Assembly: GCA_001803045.1 (NCBI GenBank)
Contig: MHAR01000087.1
Coordinates: 1 to 38,557, forward strand
Source: Ignavibacteria bacterium RIFOXYB12_FULL_35_14
GTDB lineage: Bacteria; Bacteroidota; Ignavibacteria; Ignavibacteriales; Ignavibacteriaceae
DNA length: 38,557 nt
Direction of reading: 5' to 3'
Shown here one piece after another: positions 25,164-34,017 of this stretch. Numbering within the stretch: the stretch's first letter is position 1; each line of letters begins with the position of its first letter. A program made the position numbers and the translations under genes. A model generated the notes under the pieces. It saw only the letters and a program-made list of their open reading frames with translations. It did not search any database and was not told where the DNA came from.

Positions 25164-28100
25164 ATGAATTTTTATTGCAGAGTAAAACTAATTAATCTTT
25201 TTTTATCAATTGTGTTTTTTAGTTTGCAGCTAAATGCAAATGCACAATCAATTCTCTTTAATCATTTAAAAACAAACAATGGTTTATCAAACAATTATGT
25301 TTCGGATATAATTCAAGACAATACCGGATTTTTATGGTTTGCAACAGAAGATGGGTTAAACCGGTTTGATGGATATGAATTTAAAGTCTTTCGAAATATA
25401 CGGGATAACAGCAATTCAATCTCAGACAATACAGTTCTATGGTTTTCAAAAGATAAGAAAGGTAACCTATGGATAGGAACTAAAAATGGTAATATTAATT
25501 GTTACGATCCTTTGCTTGATAAGTTTAAAAAATGGGAAATTGAATCAGATATAACAAATGACAATCCGATTACTGAAATTCACATCGATAAAAACAATTT
25601 AGTTTGGATTGGAACATACAGAAGAGGAATTTATCGTTTAAATCCTGAATCTGGAAAAATTGATCATTGGGTCTTTAACTCGGATGATCCAAACTCAATA
25701 AGTAACAATTATATTTCCTCAATTGTTGAGGATGACCTTGGAAATTATTGGGTGGGAACTTTTAATGGATTAAATAAATTAAGACTCAATAATTCTCAAA
25801 TAGAAATTGAGAGATATTATTCTGATAAAAATAACCCAAACAGTGTTAGTGATAATTTAATCTGGGGAATTTCAGAATCGACAATCGATAAAAACACATT
25901 TTGGATTGGAACCACAAATGGATTAACTGTATTTAAAAGTGATTCGATAAAATTTAAAAGAATTGAAATCCCAAACCCTGATCAAATTCAATTTGGTAAC
26001 GGTGCGGGAATAGTTTTAGATGAAGTTATTAATGGGGAGCAGATTGTTTGGATAAATTCATTTGCCGGGTTACTTCGGTTTAATGTTTCTAAAAATCATT
26101 TTGAAAGATTTTTATCCAGCAGCAAAAATCCATCGGCTTTATCCAGTAATCAGATTAATAAAATATATAAAGATCGTTCAGGTGTATTGTGGGTGGCTAC
26201 AAATAAAGGGATAAGTTATTACTCGCAAAAGCAGGCAAAATTTAATAATTCATTTACAGATAATCATATCCAATTTGAATCAGATCAACTGGAAATATTT
26301 AGCGTAAACTCTATTGCGAAAACCTCTGATGGAAAACTTTACGTTGGAACTGATAAGGGGTTATATTATTCAGTCAATCAAAATGGTAAAACATTATTAA
26401 TAAAATACCCTAAGATTTCTTCGGTAAACATCTGGTCACTTGCTGTGGGTAAGAATAATGATCTCTGGATTGGAACATACGGATCTGGTTTATTCCGTCT
26501 GGATATAAAAAACAATAGTCTATCAGAACATAATTTTCTAAAAAACACTATACGATCATCTTCACAATATTTTGTTAAATCACTTTATGTTGATAACGAA
26601 AACAATCTTTTTGTAGGATATTGGGGGATAGGATTATCTAAGCTAAATCTTTCAACTTCAGAATTAAAATACTATAATCAAACCAAAGATAATCTATATT
26701 CAATTTCCCACGATGATGTCTGGGTAACTTATCAAGACAGAAGATCAAGAATTTGGATTGGAACTAATGGCGGCGGCTTAAATTATTTTGATAAACAAGC
26801 CGGTGGAAAATTCTATAGTTTAAATGAAGATTTAAAAAGTGAAAATGGATTAAGCAGCAACAGTATTTATTCAATTATAGAATCAAAAATTAAAAACACC
26901 AATAAAAGTGAAACAATTCTGTGGATCGGAACAAACAATGGGTTAAACAAAATTATTATTGATGATACAGAATACAATCCATCAACTTTTCCTAAAATCA
27001 AAAGTATTGATGTTTTCAAAACTGAAAATGGACTTGATAATAATTCTATAAAAAGCATAGTTGAAGATAATAATGGAAATTTGTGGCTCGGCACAAGTTC
27101 AGGAATAACCTTTTATGATATTAATAAAAACACATTTACTAACTATTCAAATTCAGATGGAATAATTGGAGTTGATTTTAATTTTTCATCTGCCCTGTTA
27201 TATGATGATAATCTTATTCTAATGGGCAGCACCTCGGGATTAAATTTATTCGATCCTTCGGCAATCAGTCAATCAGAATTCAAACCAACAGTTGCCATTA
27301 CAGATTTTCAGATATTTAATAAGTCTGTTAAGGTTGATCCAAATTCTGTTTTATTACAAAATATTATCTACACAAATAAGATAACCCTTTCTCATACGCA
27401 GAATGTTTTTTCATTTCAGTTTTCTTCATTCGATTATAACAGCCCTAGCTCTATTAACTATGCTTATAAGATGGAAGGATTTGATAAAGATTGGATACAA
27501 AGCGGAACACGCCGTTTTATAACTTACACAAATTTAAATCCCGGCGAATATACTTTTAAAGTTAAATCAACTAACAGCGATGGAGTTTGGAATAGTAATG
27601 AAATATCTCTTGCCGTTACTATAGCCCCGCCCTGGTGGCAAACCGGCTGGGCAATTCTTTTGTACTTTGTTGTCTTTGTTCTTGGTGTTTGGGCGATTAT
27701 AAAATTTCAGAATTATAGAACAAGATTGCAGCACGAATTAAAATTTCGGGAACTTGAATCTTATCATCTGCGGGAAATTGAACAGATGAAATCAAGATTT
27801 TTTGCAAATCTTTCACACGAGTTTCGCACTCCGTTAATGCTTATTAAAGGACCACTGGAAGCTCTGCTAAATGGAAAAATAAAAGAGAATGTTTCTAGTT
27901 ATTATAAAATGCTTTTACGCAACACAGAAAAACTGCAGCAGCTTATTGATCAGCTTTTAGAATTATCTCAGCTTGAATCTGAGTCTATCCCATTAAGAAC
28001 GGAGGTATATGATTTAGTCAGTGTTGTTAAATCCTTGTCAGATAATTTTAAATCTTTAGCAGATGAAAATAATATCAAGTATAGTTTTAACACTTCTATC

Positions 28101-29345
28101 CAATCTGTACAAGCAAATATAGATAGAGATAAGTTGGAAAAGATTATCAACAATTTGCTCAGCAATGCTTTTAAATTTACGCCGGTTGATGGAAATATTT
28201 CTGTTGATATATTAATTGAAAATAAATATGAACCCGTGATTGCAAATATTTCTGTTAAAGATTCTGGAATTGGAATTCTTAAAGAATACCAATCAAAAAT
28301 ATTTGATAGATTTTATCAGGCAGATAATTTATCTAAAACAAACTATGGCGGATCTGGAATTGGATTGGCACTTGTTAAAGAATTAGTAACACTGCATAAG
28401 TGGGATATAGGGGTTAAAAGCAACCCGGGATTGGGAACGGAATTTATTTTAAGCATTCCTTTGATAGCTGATAAAGAATTGACAGAAGTAAATCAACAGC
28501 AGAATAATAATGATATCGCCGAAAGAACTTCAGAGAATAGATTGATCAAAGATGAATCTATAGAACCTAACACTTCTGAAAATCAAAACGATAAACCATT
28601 AGTTCTTTTTGTAGAAGACTCAGAAGATGTTAGAAAATATGTTTATGATTTATTAAAATCAGATTATAATGTTTTGATCGCAGAATCCGGTGAGGCTGGA
28701 ATTGATGTTACGCAAAACAACTTGCCGGATTTAATTTTAAGTGACGTTATGATGCCGGGAATGGATGGGTTTGAGTTTTGTAAAAAAATAAAATCAGATT
28801 GGAGAACAAGCCACATACCCGTTATACTTCTTACTGCAAAAGTAACTCATCAAAGTAAATTAGATGGGCTTGAGCTTGGCGCCGATGATTATATTACAAA
28901 GCCGTTTGATTACAATGAGCTTTTGATACGCATAAAAAATCTTATTGATCAGAGAAAAAAATTAAGAGAAAAATTTAGTAAAGAGATCAGCCTTCAAGCG
29001 GAAACAATTTCTGGAAATTCTTCTGATACAGAATTAATCCAAAAAACTATTGATATAATTGAGAAAAATCTTAATAACGAAAACTTTAACAGCGATACTC
29101 TTGCCAATGAACTTTTTGTAAGCCGCAGCCAGTTGAACAGAAAACTACAAGCGGTTGTATCACAGGGTCCCGGTGAGTTTATAAGAAATTATAAGCTTAA
29201 ACGCGCTGCACAAATGATTTTAGAAAAAAGATTTAGCATCACACAAATTGCTTTAGAAGTTGGTTTCGGAAGTCCCGCACAATTTACCCGTGCATTTCAA
29301 AAACACTATAACTGTTTACCATCTGAGTTTAAGCAAAACAAATAA
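25164..29345 (+). CDS. Hybrid two-component system, 14-blade propeller sensor with AraC-type HTH
   Basis: A 1393-residue one-protein phosphorelay. After a signal peptide (about 1-28) come fourteen Reg_prop blades, each ending in a (L/I)WIGTxxGLxxF-like strand, enough for two seven-bladed propellers. Then a Y_Y_Y domain (about 715-815), a membrane helix (about 827-847), HisKA with His885 (NLSHEFRTP), an ATPase domain with GSGIGLAL, a receiver with Asp1194 (SDVMMPGMDG) and a C-terminal AraC helix-turn-helix pair (about 1290-1393). HTCS proteins sense glycan breakdown products in the periplasm and activate matching degradation genes. The GH16 gene just upstream points to a beta-glucan signal. 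No SusC/SusD pair is present in the window. A candidate binding site lies downstream at 29442-29479. Confidence 0.95.
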   Translation: MNFYCRVKLINLFLSIVFFSLQLNANAQSILFNHLKTNNGLSNNYVSDIIQDNTGFLWFATEDGLNRFDGYEFKVFRNIRDNSNSISDNTVLWFSKDKKGNLWIGTKNGNINCYDPLLDKFKKWEIESDITNDNPITEIHIDKNNLVWIGTYRRGIYRLNPESGKIDHWVFNSDDPNSISNNYISSIVEDDLGNYWVGTFNGLNKLRLNNSQIEIERYYSDKNNPNSVSDNLIWGISESTIDKNTFWIGTTNGLTVFKSDSIKFKRIEIPNPDQIQFGNGAGIVLDEVINGEQIVWINSFAGLLRFNVSKNHFERFLSSSKNPSALSSNQINKIYKDRSGVLWVATNKGISYYSQKQAKFNNSFTDNHIQFESDQLEIFSVNSIAKTSDGKLYVGTDKGLYYSVNQNGKTLLIKYPKISSVNIWSLAVGKNNDLWIGTYGSGLFRLDIKNNSLSEHNFLKNTIRSSSQYFVKSLYVDNENNLFVGYWGIGLSKLNLSTSELKYYNQTKDNLYSISHDDVWVTYQDRRSRIWIGTNGGGLNYFDKQAGGKFYSLNEDLKSENGLSSNSIYSIIESKIKNTNKSETILWIGTNNGLNKIIIDDTEYNPSTFPKIKSIDVFKTENGLDNNSIKSIVEDNNGNLWLGTSSGITFYDINKNTFTNYSNSDGIIGVDFNFSSALLYDDNLILMGSTSGLNLFDPSAISQSEFKPTVAITDFQIFNKSVKVDPNSVLLQNIIYTNKITLSHTQNVFSFQFSSFDYNSPSSINYAYKMEGFDKDWIQSGTRRFITYTNLNPGEYTFKVKSTNSDGVWNSNEISLAVTIAPPWWQTGWAILLYFVVFVLGVWAIIKFQNYRTRLQHELKFRELESYHLREIEQMKSRFFANLSHEFRTPLMLIKGPLEALLNGKIKENVSSYYKMLLRNTEKLQQLIDQLLELSQLESESIPLRTEVYDLVSVVKSLSDNFKSLADENNIKYSFNTSIQSVQANIDRDKLEKIINNLLSNAFKFTPVDGNISVDILIENKYEPVIANISVKDSGIGILKEYQSKIFDRFYQADNLSKTNYGGSGIGLALVKELVTLHKWDIGVKSNPGLGTEFILSIPLIADKELTEVNQQQNNNDIAERTSENRLIKDESIEPNTSENQNDKPLVLFVEDSEDVRKYVYDLLKSDYNVLIAESGEAGIDVTQNNLPDLILSDVMMPGMDGFEFCKKIKSDWRTSHIPVILLTAKVTHQSKLDGLELGADDYITKPFDYNELLIRIKNLIDQRKKLREKFSKEISLQAETISGNSSDTELIQKTIDIIEKNLNNENFNSDTLANELFVSRSQLNRKLQAVVSQGPGEFIRNYKLKRAAQMILEKRFSITQIALEVGFGSPAQFTRAFQKHYNCLPSEFKQNK

Positions 29346-29353
29346 AACCATAG

Positions 29354-29382
29354 CACAGCCTTATCCGCCGCGGCGGACTGTG
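29354..29382. terminator. GC-rich hairpin after the HTCS gene
   Basis: CACAG (29354-29358) pairs with CTGTG (29378-29382), enclosing the perfect 14-base palindrome TCCGCCGCGGCGGA (29364-29377). It starts nine bases after the HTCS stop. The T tract is absent, so it may be a REP-type repeat with termination or mRNA-stabilising effect. Confidence 0.45.
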
Positions 29383-29441
29383 TTACGTTGCTGCTTTAAT
29401 AATCTTAACATTTAACACTACGCCACTAATATTTCTGCTTT

Positions 29442-29508
29442 TTGAATCAAAACAGCAAAACATTGAATCAAAAAAGCAATTTACCGCGCTAATAAAAACA
29501 TACTTTTG
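29442..29508 (+). promoter_or_regulatory. AraC-type direct repeats in front of a TAnnTTTG promoter word
   Basis: TTGAATCAAAACAGCAA (29442-29458) is repeated with one change at 29463-29479. The 17-bp half-sites lie 4 bp apart, a 21-bp period equal to two helical turns, which is the geometry of the E. coli AraC I1-I2 site. TACTTTTG (29501-29508) follows and matches TAnnTTTG; its -33 partner is poor, as expected for an activated promoter. The adjacent HTCS ends in an AraC HTH. Confidence 0.5.
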
Positions 29509-29585
29509 AATATCACAAAAACAGTTATTCAGTGGATATTCCTTTTGTCTTAAAATTTAATAAATGAATAATTAGCGAGTTTTTA

Positions 29586-29744
29586 ATGAAACAGAAAAGG
29601 AGCGGACAAATTAGCATATCTGAAAAATCTGATGCTCATATAAAAAACAAAGAAAAAAAAATTGAGATAAGTATTTATGCATTAATCATAATTGTAACTA
29701 TTGCACTAATGCTGATATTCTTTAACATAATTCTGAGGGCTTAA
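29586..29744 (+). CDS. Small single-span membrane protein, 52 residues
   Basis: An ATG at 29586 opens a 52-codon frame. It encodes a basic, hydrophilic N-terminus (MKQKRSGQISISEKSDAHIK), a lysine-rich stretch, one clear membrane helix (about residues 31-50, isoleucine/leucine rich) and a short end. The positive charges before the helix predict an inward N-terminus. I recognise no family. It lies about 75 bases downstream of the candidate HTCS-controlled promoter and before the S74 surface protein gene. The ribosome site is weak (GCGAG). It could be genuine or chance; the hydrophobicity pattern favours a real gene. Confidence 0.45.
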   Translation: MKQKRSGQISISEKSDAHIKNKEKKIEISIYALIIIVTIALMLIFFNIILRA

Positions 29745-29921
29745 TTATGATAAACAGTGTTTTAAATTATAGCATAAGCGGATTTAAGCAGAACTTTTTC
29801 AAAATACATACACGATTTTGCTGATTGCTTTGCTTTTATCGCTTCAAGGTAAATGATGATTTTCAATCGATGGCCTTTTCTAATCACTAAAATTAATTAC
29901 CTAAACTTAAGGAGCATTAAA

Positions 29922-31499
29922 ATGATAAAAAACAATTTCATTTTTACTGTTTTATCTTTTCTTTTCCTAACCCAATTAACTTGGGCTCAGGTTCCGGCAA
30001 CTATCAGCTATCAAGGTGTATTAGCTGATTCAGAAGGGAATATATTATCTGATGGCAATTACGATCTTTATTTTAATTTGTATGACTCATTTTTCAATGG
30101 GAATATACTTTGGTCGGAGAGCCAGACTATAAACCTGCGTAATGGAATTTTTAATGTAATCTTAGGCGAGTTTGTTCCCATAACCTTACCTTTTGATAAA
30201 CAATATTGGTTAGGAGTTTCAATAGGTACTGACCCAGAATTAACCCCAAGAATCCAATTAACAGCATCGCCTTATAGCATGATTTCTCAAAGAGTAGCAG
30301 GTGGTACAAATGTTTTCCCAAACGAAGGAAATGTTGGTATTGGAATAAAAACCCCAGCTGAAAAGCTAGAAGTGGCAGGAACAATTAGATCAACAACCGG
30401 CGGGTTTATGTTCCCGGATGGAACGACTCAAACAACTGCTGCAACCGGAACTGCGAGCGGCAATACACTCGATCAAGCGTACGACCAGGGAGGACCAGGT
30501 GCGGGTAGAATTATTAATGCTAATGCTGGGCCGGTGAATATTGCCGGAACTGATGGATTAACAGTAACCGGTAAGGTCGGAATTGGTACTAATGCGCCAA
30601 GTGATAACCTTGAGATTTCTGAGAATAAAGATGGATTTGTTGGTATGACAATTTCTAACACCAATACAAGTAGTAATTCTTCAGAAGGTATTTACTTTAA
30701 TAACGAAGATGGCTCATTAGCGGGTATAACGCTTTATGACGATAATAGTGTATATCCATCGCAAATGCACATTGGTAATAATCGCCCATTAGGTTCAATT
30801 CATTTTAGTACACAAGGGGAGAAAAAAATAACTTTGGCTAATAATGGTAATTTGGGAATTGGAACGACTGACCCTCAACAAAAACTTCATGTAAATGGAC
30901 TGGCTCGTTTTGATTTACCTACCGGACAAATCAACATTAGTACACCGGGAGGAAATCCCGGGATTATTTCTTTTGTACCTAATGGAAATAGGAGAGATTT
31001 AGTTTTTGATAATTATGGAATAAAGTTAGTCGCAAGTACATCTTCCTTAGCACCTTCAAATGGAATTCGAATAGAAGAAAATGGTTATGTAGGAATAAAT
31101 ATGGGTGAATTTCCCTCAAATAATATCTTAACAATACAGCAGAACTCACCGACCGACCCAATTGCCGATGATTGGACCACTTATAGTTCAAAAAGATGGA
31201 AAACAAATATAGAACCTATAATCAATGCGATGGACATGATTAAACGACTTCGAGGTGTTACATATGATCGGAAAGAAACTGGTAAACACGACATCGGTCT
31301 TATTGGCGAAGAGGTGGGAGAAGTAATTCCGGAAATAGTGACATACGAAGAAAACGGAATTGACGCAAAGTCGATTGACTATGCACGAATTGTTGCGGTT
31401 CTTATTGAAGGAATGAAAGAACAACAAGAGAAAATTAATCTGCAGCAAAACACAATGATTGAATTACAAGATAGAATTACTAAACTTGAAAATAAATAA
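29922..31499 (+). CDS. Secreted surface protein with S74 intramolecular-chaperone domain
   Basis: A 525-residue exported protein. The start is the ATG at 29922, preceded by AAGGAG, giving the signal peptide MIKNNFIFTVLSFLFLTQLTWA; an in-frame ATG 69 bases upstream would bury that signal. After VPATISYQGVLADSEG comes a beta-rich head. Tail-fibre-like repeats each centred on (V/L)GIGTxxPxxKLxVxG follow. The C-terminus is a peptidase S74 (endosialidase-type chaperone) domain, with SSKRWKTNI, HDIGLIGEEVGEVIPE, IDYARIVAVLIEG and a final coiled coil. S74 domains trimerise fibres and cleave themselves off. Bacterial versions occur on cell-surface adhesin-like proteins, and no phage gene is nearby. 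It has no T9SS signal of its own, but the next gene carries one. Confidence 0.88.
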   Translation: MIKNNFIFTVLSFLFLTQLTWAQVPATISYQGVLADSEGNILSDGNYDLYFNLYDSFFNGNILWSESQTINLRNGIFNVILGEFVPITLPFDKQYWLGVSIGTDPELTPRIQLTASPYSMISQRVAGGTNVFPNEGNVGIGIKTPAEKLEVAGTIRSTTGGFMFPDGTTQTTAATGTASGNTLDQAYDQGGPGAGRIINANAGPVNIAGTDGLTVTGKVGIGTNAPSDNLEISENKDGFVGMTISNTNTSSNSSEGIYFNNEDGSLAGITLYDDNSVYPSQMHIGNNRPLGSIHFSTQGEKKITLANNGNLGIGTTDPQQKLHVNGLARFDLPTGQINISTPGGNPGIISFVPNGNRRDLVFDNYGIKLVASTSSLAPSNGIRIEENGYVGINMGEFPSNNILTIQQNSPTDPIADDWTTYSSKRWKTNIEPIINAMDMIKRLRGVTYDRKETGKHDIGLIGEEVGEVIPEIVTYEENGIDAKSIDYARIVAVLIEGMKEQQEKINLQQNTMIELQDRITKLENK

Positions 31500-31532
31500 T
31501 ACTTTCTCTTAAAAGAGTAAGGAGAGAATTTT

Positions 31533-32066
31533 ATGTTATACTCAAAAGTGATTTTTTTGTTTTTAGGGACTGTTATTGGTTTGCATTCTACGGTTTTAGC
31601 ACAGGCAAAAATGCAAAACAGTGTATTAAGTAATGGGTGCAAAAACATGTACGGTAGTAGCAACCGGATTTATAGTACTCTTGGTCAGCCCTTCGTTGGT
31701 AAATCAAATAATTCTAATACTTTTAGTTACCTGGGATTTTGGTACCAAGCAGATATGCTTGGCATTACAGATGTCGAGCAATTAACTTTTGATATATTAC
31801 CGAAAGAATACTCGCTTAAGCAAAACTATCCAAATCCATTTAACCCTGCCACAAAAGTAAAATTTGCTGTGCCGGAAAAAAGTAATGTGTTAATAAAAGT
31901 TTATGATATTCTTGGAAGCGAAGTGGTTACACTTGTTAATGAAGAAATGGATGCAGGATGGTACGATGTTAATTTTAATGCTGCCGGATATTCTTCGGGT
32001 GTTTACCTGTTAAGAATGGAAGCCGGAAGCTATGTAAACACAAAGAAGATGATCTTAATGAAATAG
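31533..32066 (+). CDS. Small T9SS cargo protein
   Basis: A 177-residue secreted protein with a signal peptide (about 1-24), a short N-terminal domain, and a complete type A sorting domain from NYPNPFNPATKVKFAVP to KKMILMK. The N-terminal domain contains the pattern SNGCKNMYGSSNRIYSTLGQPFVGKSNN ending in YLGFWYQ when read with gaps of a few residues. TLGQ..(V/I)G and GFWY are familiar from short proteins encoded next to S74 surface proteins in this bacterial group, which suggests it helps display or anchor the product of the preceding gene. AAGGAGAG lies eight bases before the ATG. The 33-base gap to the S74 gene indicates one operon. Partnership is inference. Confidence 0.85.
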   Translation: MLYSKVIFLFLGTVIGLHSTVLAQAKMQNSVLSNGCKNMYGSSNRIYSTLGQPFVGKSNNSNTFSYLGFWYQADMLGITDVEQLTFDILPKEYSLKQNYPNPFNPATKVKFAVPEKSNVLIKVYDILGSEVVTLVNEEMDAGWYDVNFNAAGYSSGVYLLRMEAGSYVNTKKMILMK

Positions 32067-32165
32067 CGACATGTGTCATAATAGTAAATAGTATCAGATA
32101 AACTGAGCTTTAAGTGATTTGGTTTAATTAGAATAAAAAAAATAATCGACATTCAGGAGCTTGTT

Positions 32166-33608
32166 ATGAAAACGAATCAACGCACATTTATTTTGATTCC
32201 GTTTATTGCAATTTTTTCGCTGACCGGGTATTCGCAACCGTGGACCAAAACCTATGGCACGCTTTATAATGATGAAGCTTATTGTGTGCAGCAAACCTTT
32301 GACGGAGGTTACATCATTACCGGAAACACCTCTCCACATAATCCATGGGATTCTGATCTCTATCTGATTAAAACGGACAAACACGGTGATACCCTATGGG
32401 CAAAAACCTATGGTGGAGCAGGCAATGAGACAGGTGTTGATGTAAAGCAAACAACAGATAATGCTTATATCATTTGCGGGTATAACGCCACAATAGAAGC
32501 AGGAAACTTTGATGTTTGGTTATTGAAAATAAACAGCAGTGGGGACACTTTGTGGGCAAAAAAATTTGGAGGGAATAACAATGATTTCGGAAACTCAGTA
32601 TTTCAAACTGATGATGGCGGCTATGTAATTATTGGTTCTACAGAATCGTATGGAGCTTTTGATTCCAATTTAATGATGATAAAAACAAATGCCTCAGGTG
32701 ATTCGTTGTGGTCAAAGGTACATATTATTTCTTATCACCAGATTGTTTCTGAAGCACAGCCGACATCGGACGGGGGTTATATAGTAGCCGGGTACACACA
32801 ACTAAAAGGTTTTTTCAATGCTGATGTCTGGCTGGTTAAACTATATAGCAATGGTGAAATTGAATGGACAAAAACTTTTGGCAGTGACCTTGACGACATT
32901 GCTTATTCGGTTCAGGAAACTGCTGATGCAGGGTATATAATTACTGGTTCACGATACGGGGATCTGTGGTTGATTAAAACGGATATGTACGGCGATACGC
33001 TCTGGACAAAAACCTTTGGTGGAACTTCCAATGATGCTGGTCATTCTGTCATTGAAACAGATGAAGGCGATTTCCTGGTGTGTGGATATACATTTTCTTT
33101 TTCGGCAAGTGGCGATGTGGACCTCTGGCTGATCAAAACAGATATTAGCGGATACACCTTATGGACAAAGATGTACGGTGGCAGCGGTGCTGAAATTGGT
33201 TTTTCCGTGATTGAAACTTTTGATGGTGGACTGACGGTTTGCGGCTTTACTTCATCGTATGGTGCCGGTGATAAAGATGTCTGGCTGCTTCATACGGATC
33301 TAAACGGTACGGTGGGAATAGAAGATAAAATCTCCGGGACAGCAAACGCCTATATTTTGGAACAGAATTATCCTAATCCATTTAATCCGACAACAACAAT
33401 TCAATTTTCAGTACCAAAGCAATCATTTGTAACTCTTAGAATCTACGATATTCTCGGAAAAAATATAATGAAACTTGTTGATGATGAACTTCAACCAGGT
33501 GAATATAAAATTAATTTTGATGCTGATAATTTATCAAGTGGAATTTATTTCTATCAACTTAATAGCTCAGAATTTGTGTCAGTTCGTAAGATGATGTTAA
33601 TAAGATAA
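32166..33608 (+). CDS. T9SS cargo protein with seven-fold W-K-T-x-GG repeats
   Basis: A 480-residue exported protein. After a signal peptide (about 1-24) there are seven repeats of about 50 residues, each with (L/E)W(T/A/S)K-(T/K/M)(Y/F)GG, then DxGxSVxxTxDGGY(I/L)(I/V)xGxT, DxWL(I/V)KT(D/N)xxGDT. Seven copies suggest a seven-bladed beta-propeller. A type A sorting domain follows (NYPNPFNPTTTIQFSVP to VRKMMLIR), so the protein is delivered to the cell surface or medium. No catalytic residues are visible; binding or structural roles are likely. AGGAG lies about six bases before the ATG. Confidence 0.9.
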   Translation: MKTNQRTFILIPFIAIFSLTGYSQPWTKTYGTLYNDEAYCVQQTFDGGYIITGNTSPHNPWDSDLYLIKTDKHGDTLWAKTYGGAGNETGVDVKQTTDNAYIICGYNATIEAGNFDVWLLKINSSGDTLWAKKFGGNNNDFGNSVFQTDDGGYVIIGSTESYGAFDSNLMMIKTNASGDSLWSKVHIISYHQIVSEAQPTSDGGYIVAGYTQLKGFFNADVWLVKLYSNGEIEWTKTFGSDLDDIAYSVQETADAGYIITGSRYGDLWLIKTDMYGDTLWTKTFGGTSNDAGHSVIETDEGDFLVCGYTFSFSASGDVDLWLIKTDISGYTLWTKMYGGSGAEIGFSVIETFDGGLTVCGFTSSYGAGDKDVWLLHTDLNGTVGIEDKISGTANAYILEQNYPNPFNPTTTIQFSVPKQSFVTLRIYDILGKNIMKLVDDELQPGEYKINFDADNLSSGIYFYQLNSSEFVSVRKMMLIR

Positions 33609-33631
33609 ATTCCAAATGGATATGTCAATAA

Positions 33632-34015
33632 ATTGTAAAATATATAGAACTTATAATTAAAGGTAAAGTAAATCAATTCTTGGAATTCATTCATGAAGAT
33701 TATTCCGGTTGGAATAATGTTGAATCAATTCCAGCAGATAAGCAAAGTTTAGTTACAGAATTAAATTTTGAAATACCTATAAAAAGAATGGAAGATTATA
33801 GTATAATCCCGGTAAAATTAAATATTCATGGTGAAATTGCCGTTGTACATTATTATTTGAAGAATAAATCAGAAAACAATAAAAATTTACTTAGCAATGA
33901 TGCAAGATACTATACAGATGTGCTGATAAAGAATAACTGTCGATGGTTATTATTTGCAGATCATTTTGGAGTACAAGAAAGTAGAAATTATTTCTTTAAA
34001 AATAAATCGGAGTAA
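33632..34015 (+). CDS. SnoaL/NTF2-like small protein with disrupted 5' end
   Basis: The frame is open from 33632 and reads IVKYIELIIKGKVNQFLEF, then IHEDYSGWNN and a beta-rich C-terminus with VKLNIHGEIAVVHYYLK. That is the helix-then-sheet pattern of SnoaL/DUF4440 NTF2-like proteins, usually 120-150 residues. No ATG begins this frame: the first usable codon is TTG at 33680, which would delete the first conserved helix. An ATG at 33622 lies one base out of frame; removing a single A at 33631 gives MSI joined to the helix and a normal 130-residue protein. So there is a one-base insertion, a rare start codon, or a sequencing error. It is followed after two bases by a T9SS gene with its own GGAG. 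Confidence 0.65.
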   Translation: MVKYIELIIKGKVNQFLEFIHEDYSGWNNVESIPADKQSLVTELNFEIPIKRMEDYSIIPVKLNIHGEIAVVHYYLKNKSENNKNLLSNDARYYTDVLIKNNCRWLLFADHFGVQESRNYFFKNKSE

Positions 34016-34017
34016 AT

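Noticed and set aside
29442-29479. CRISPR repeats
   Set aside because: Only two copies, 4 bp apart, with no spacers of constant length and no cas genes.
29747-29860. Frameshifted remnant of a secreted protein (a 25-codon ORF followed in another frame by a leucine-rich signal-like stretch)
   Set aside because: The pieces are too short to align with anything and the next gene has its own good start and ribosome site.
29922-31499. Prophage tail-fibre gene
   Set aside because: S74 domains occur in phage fibres, but there is a Sec signal peptide and no other phage gene nearby.
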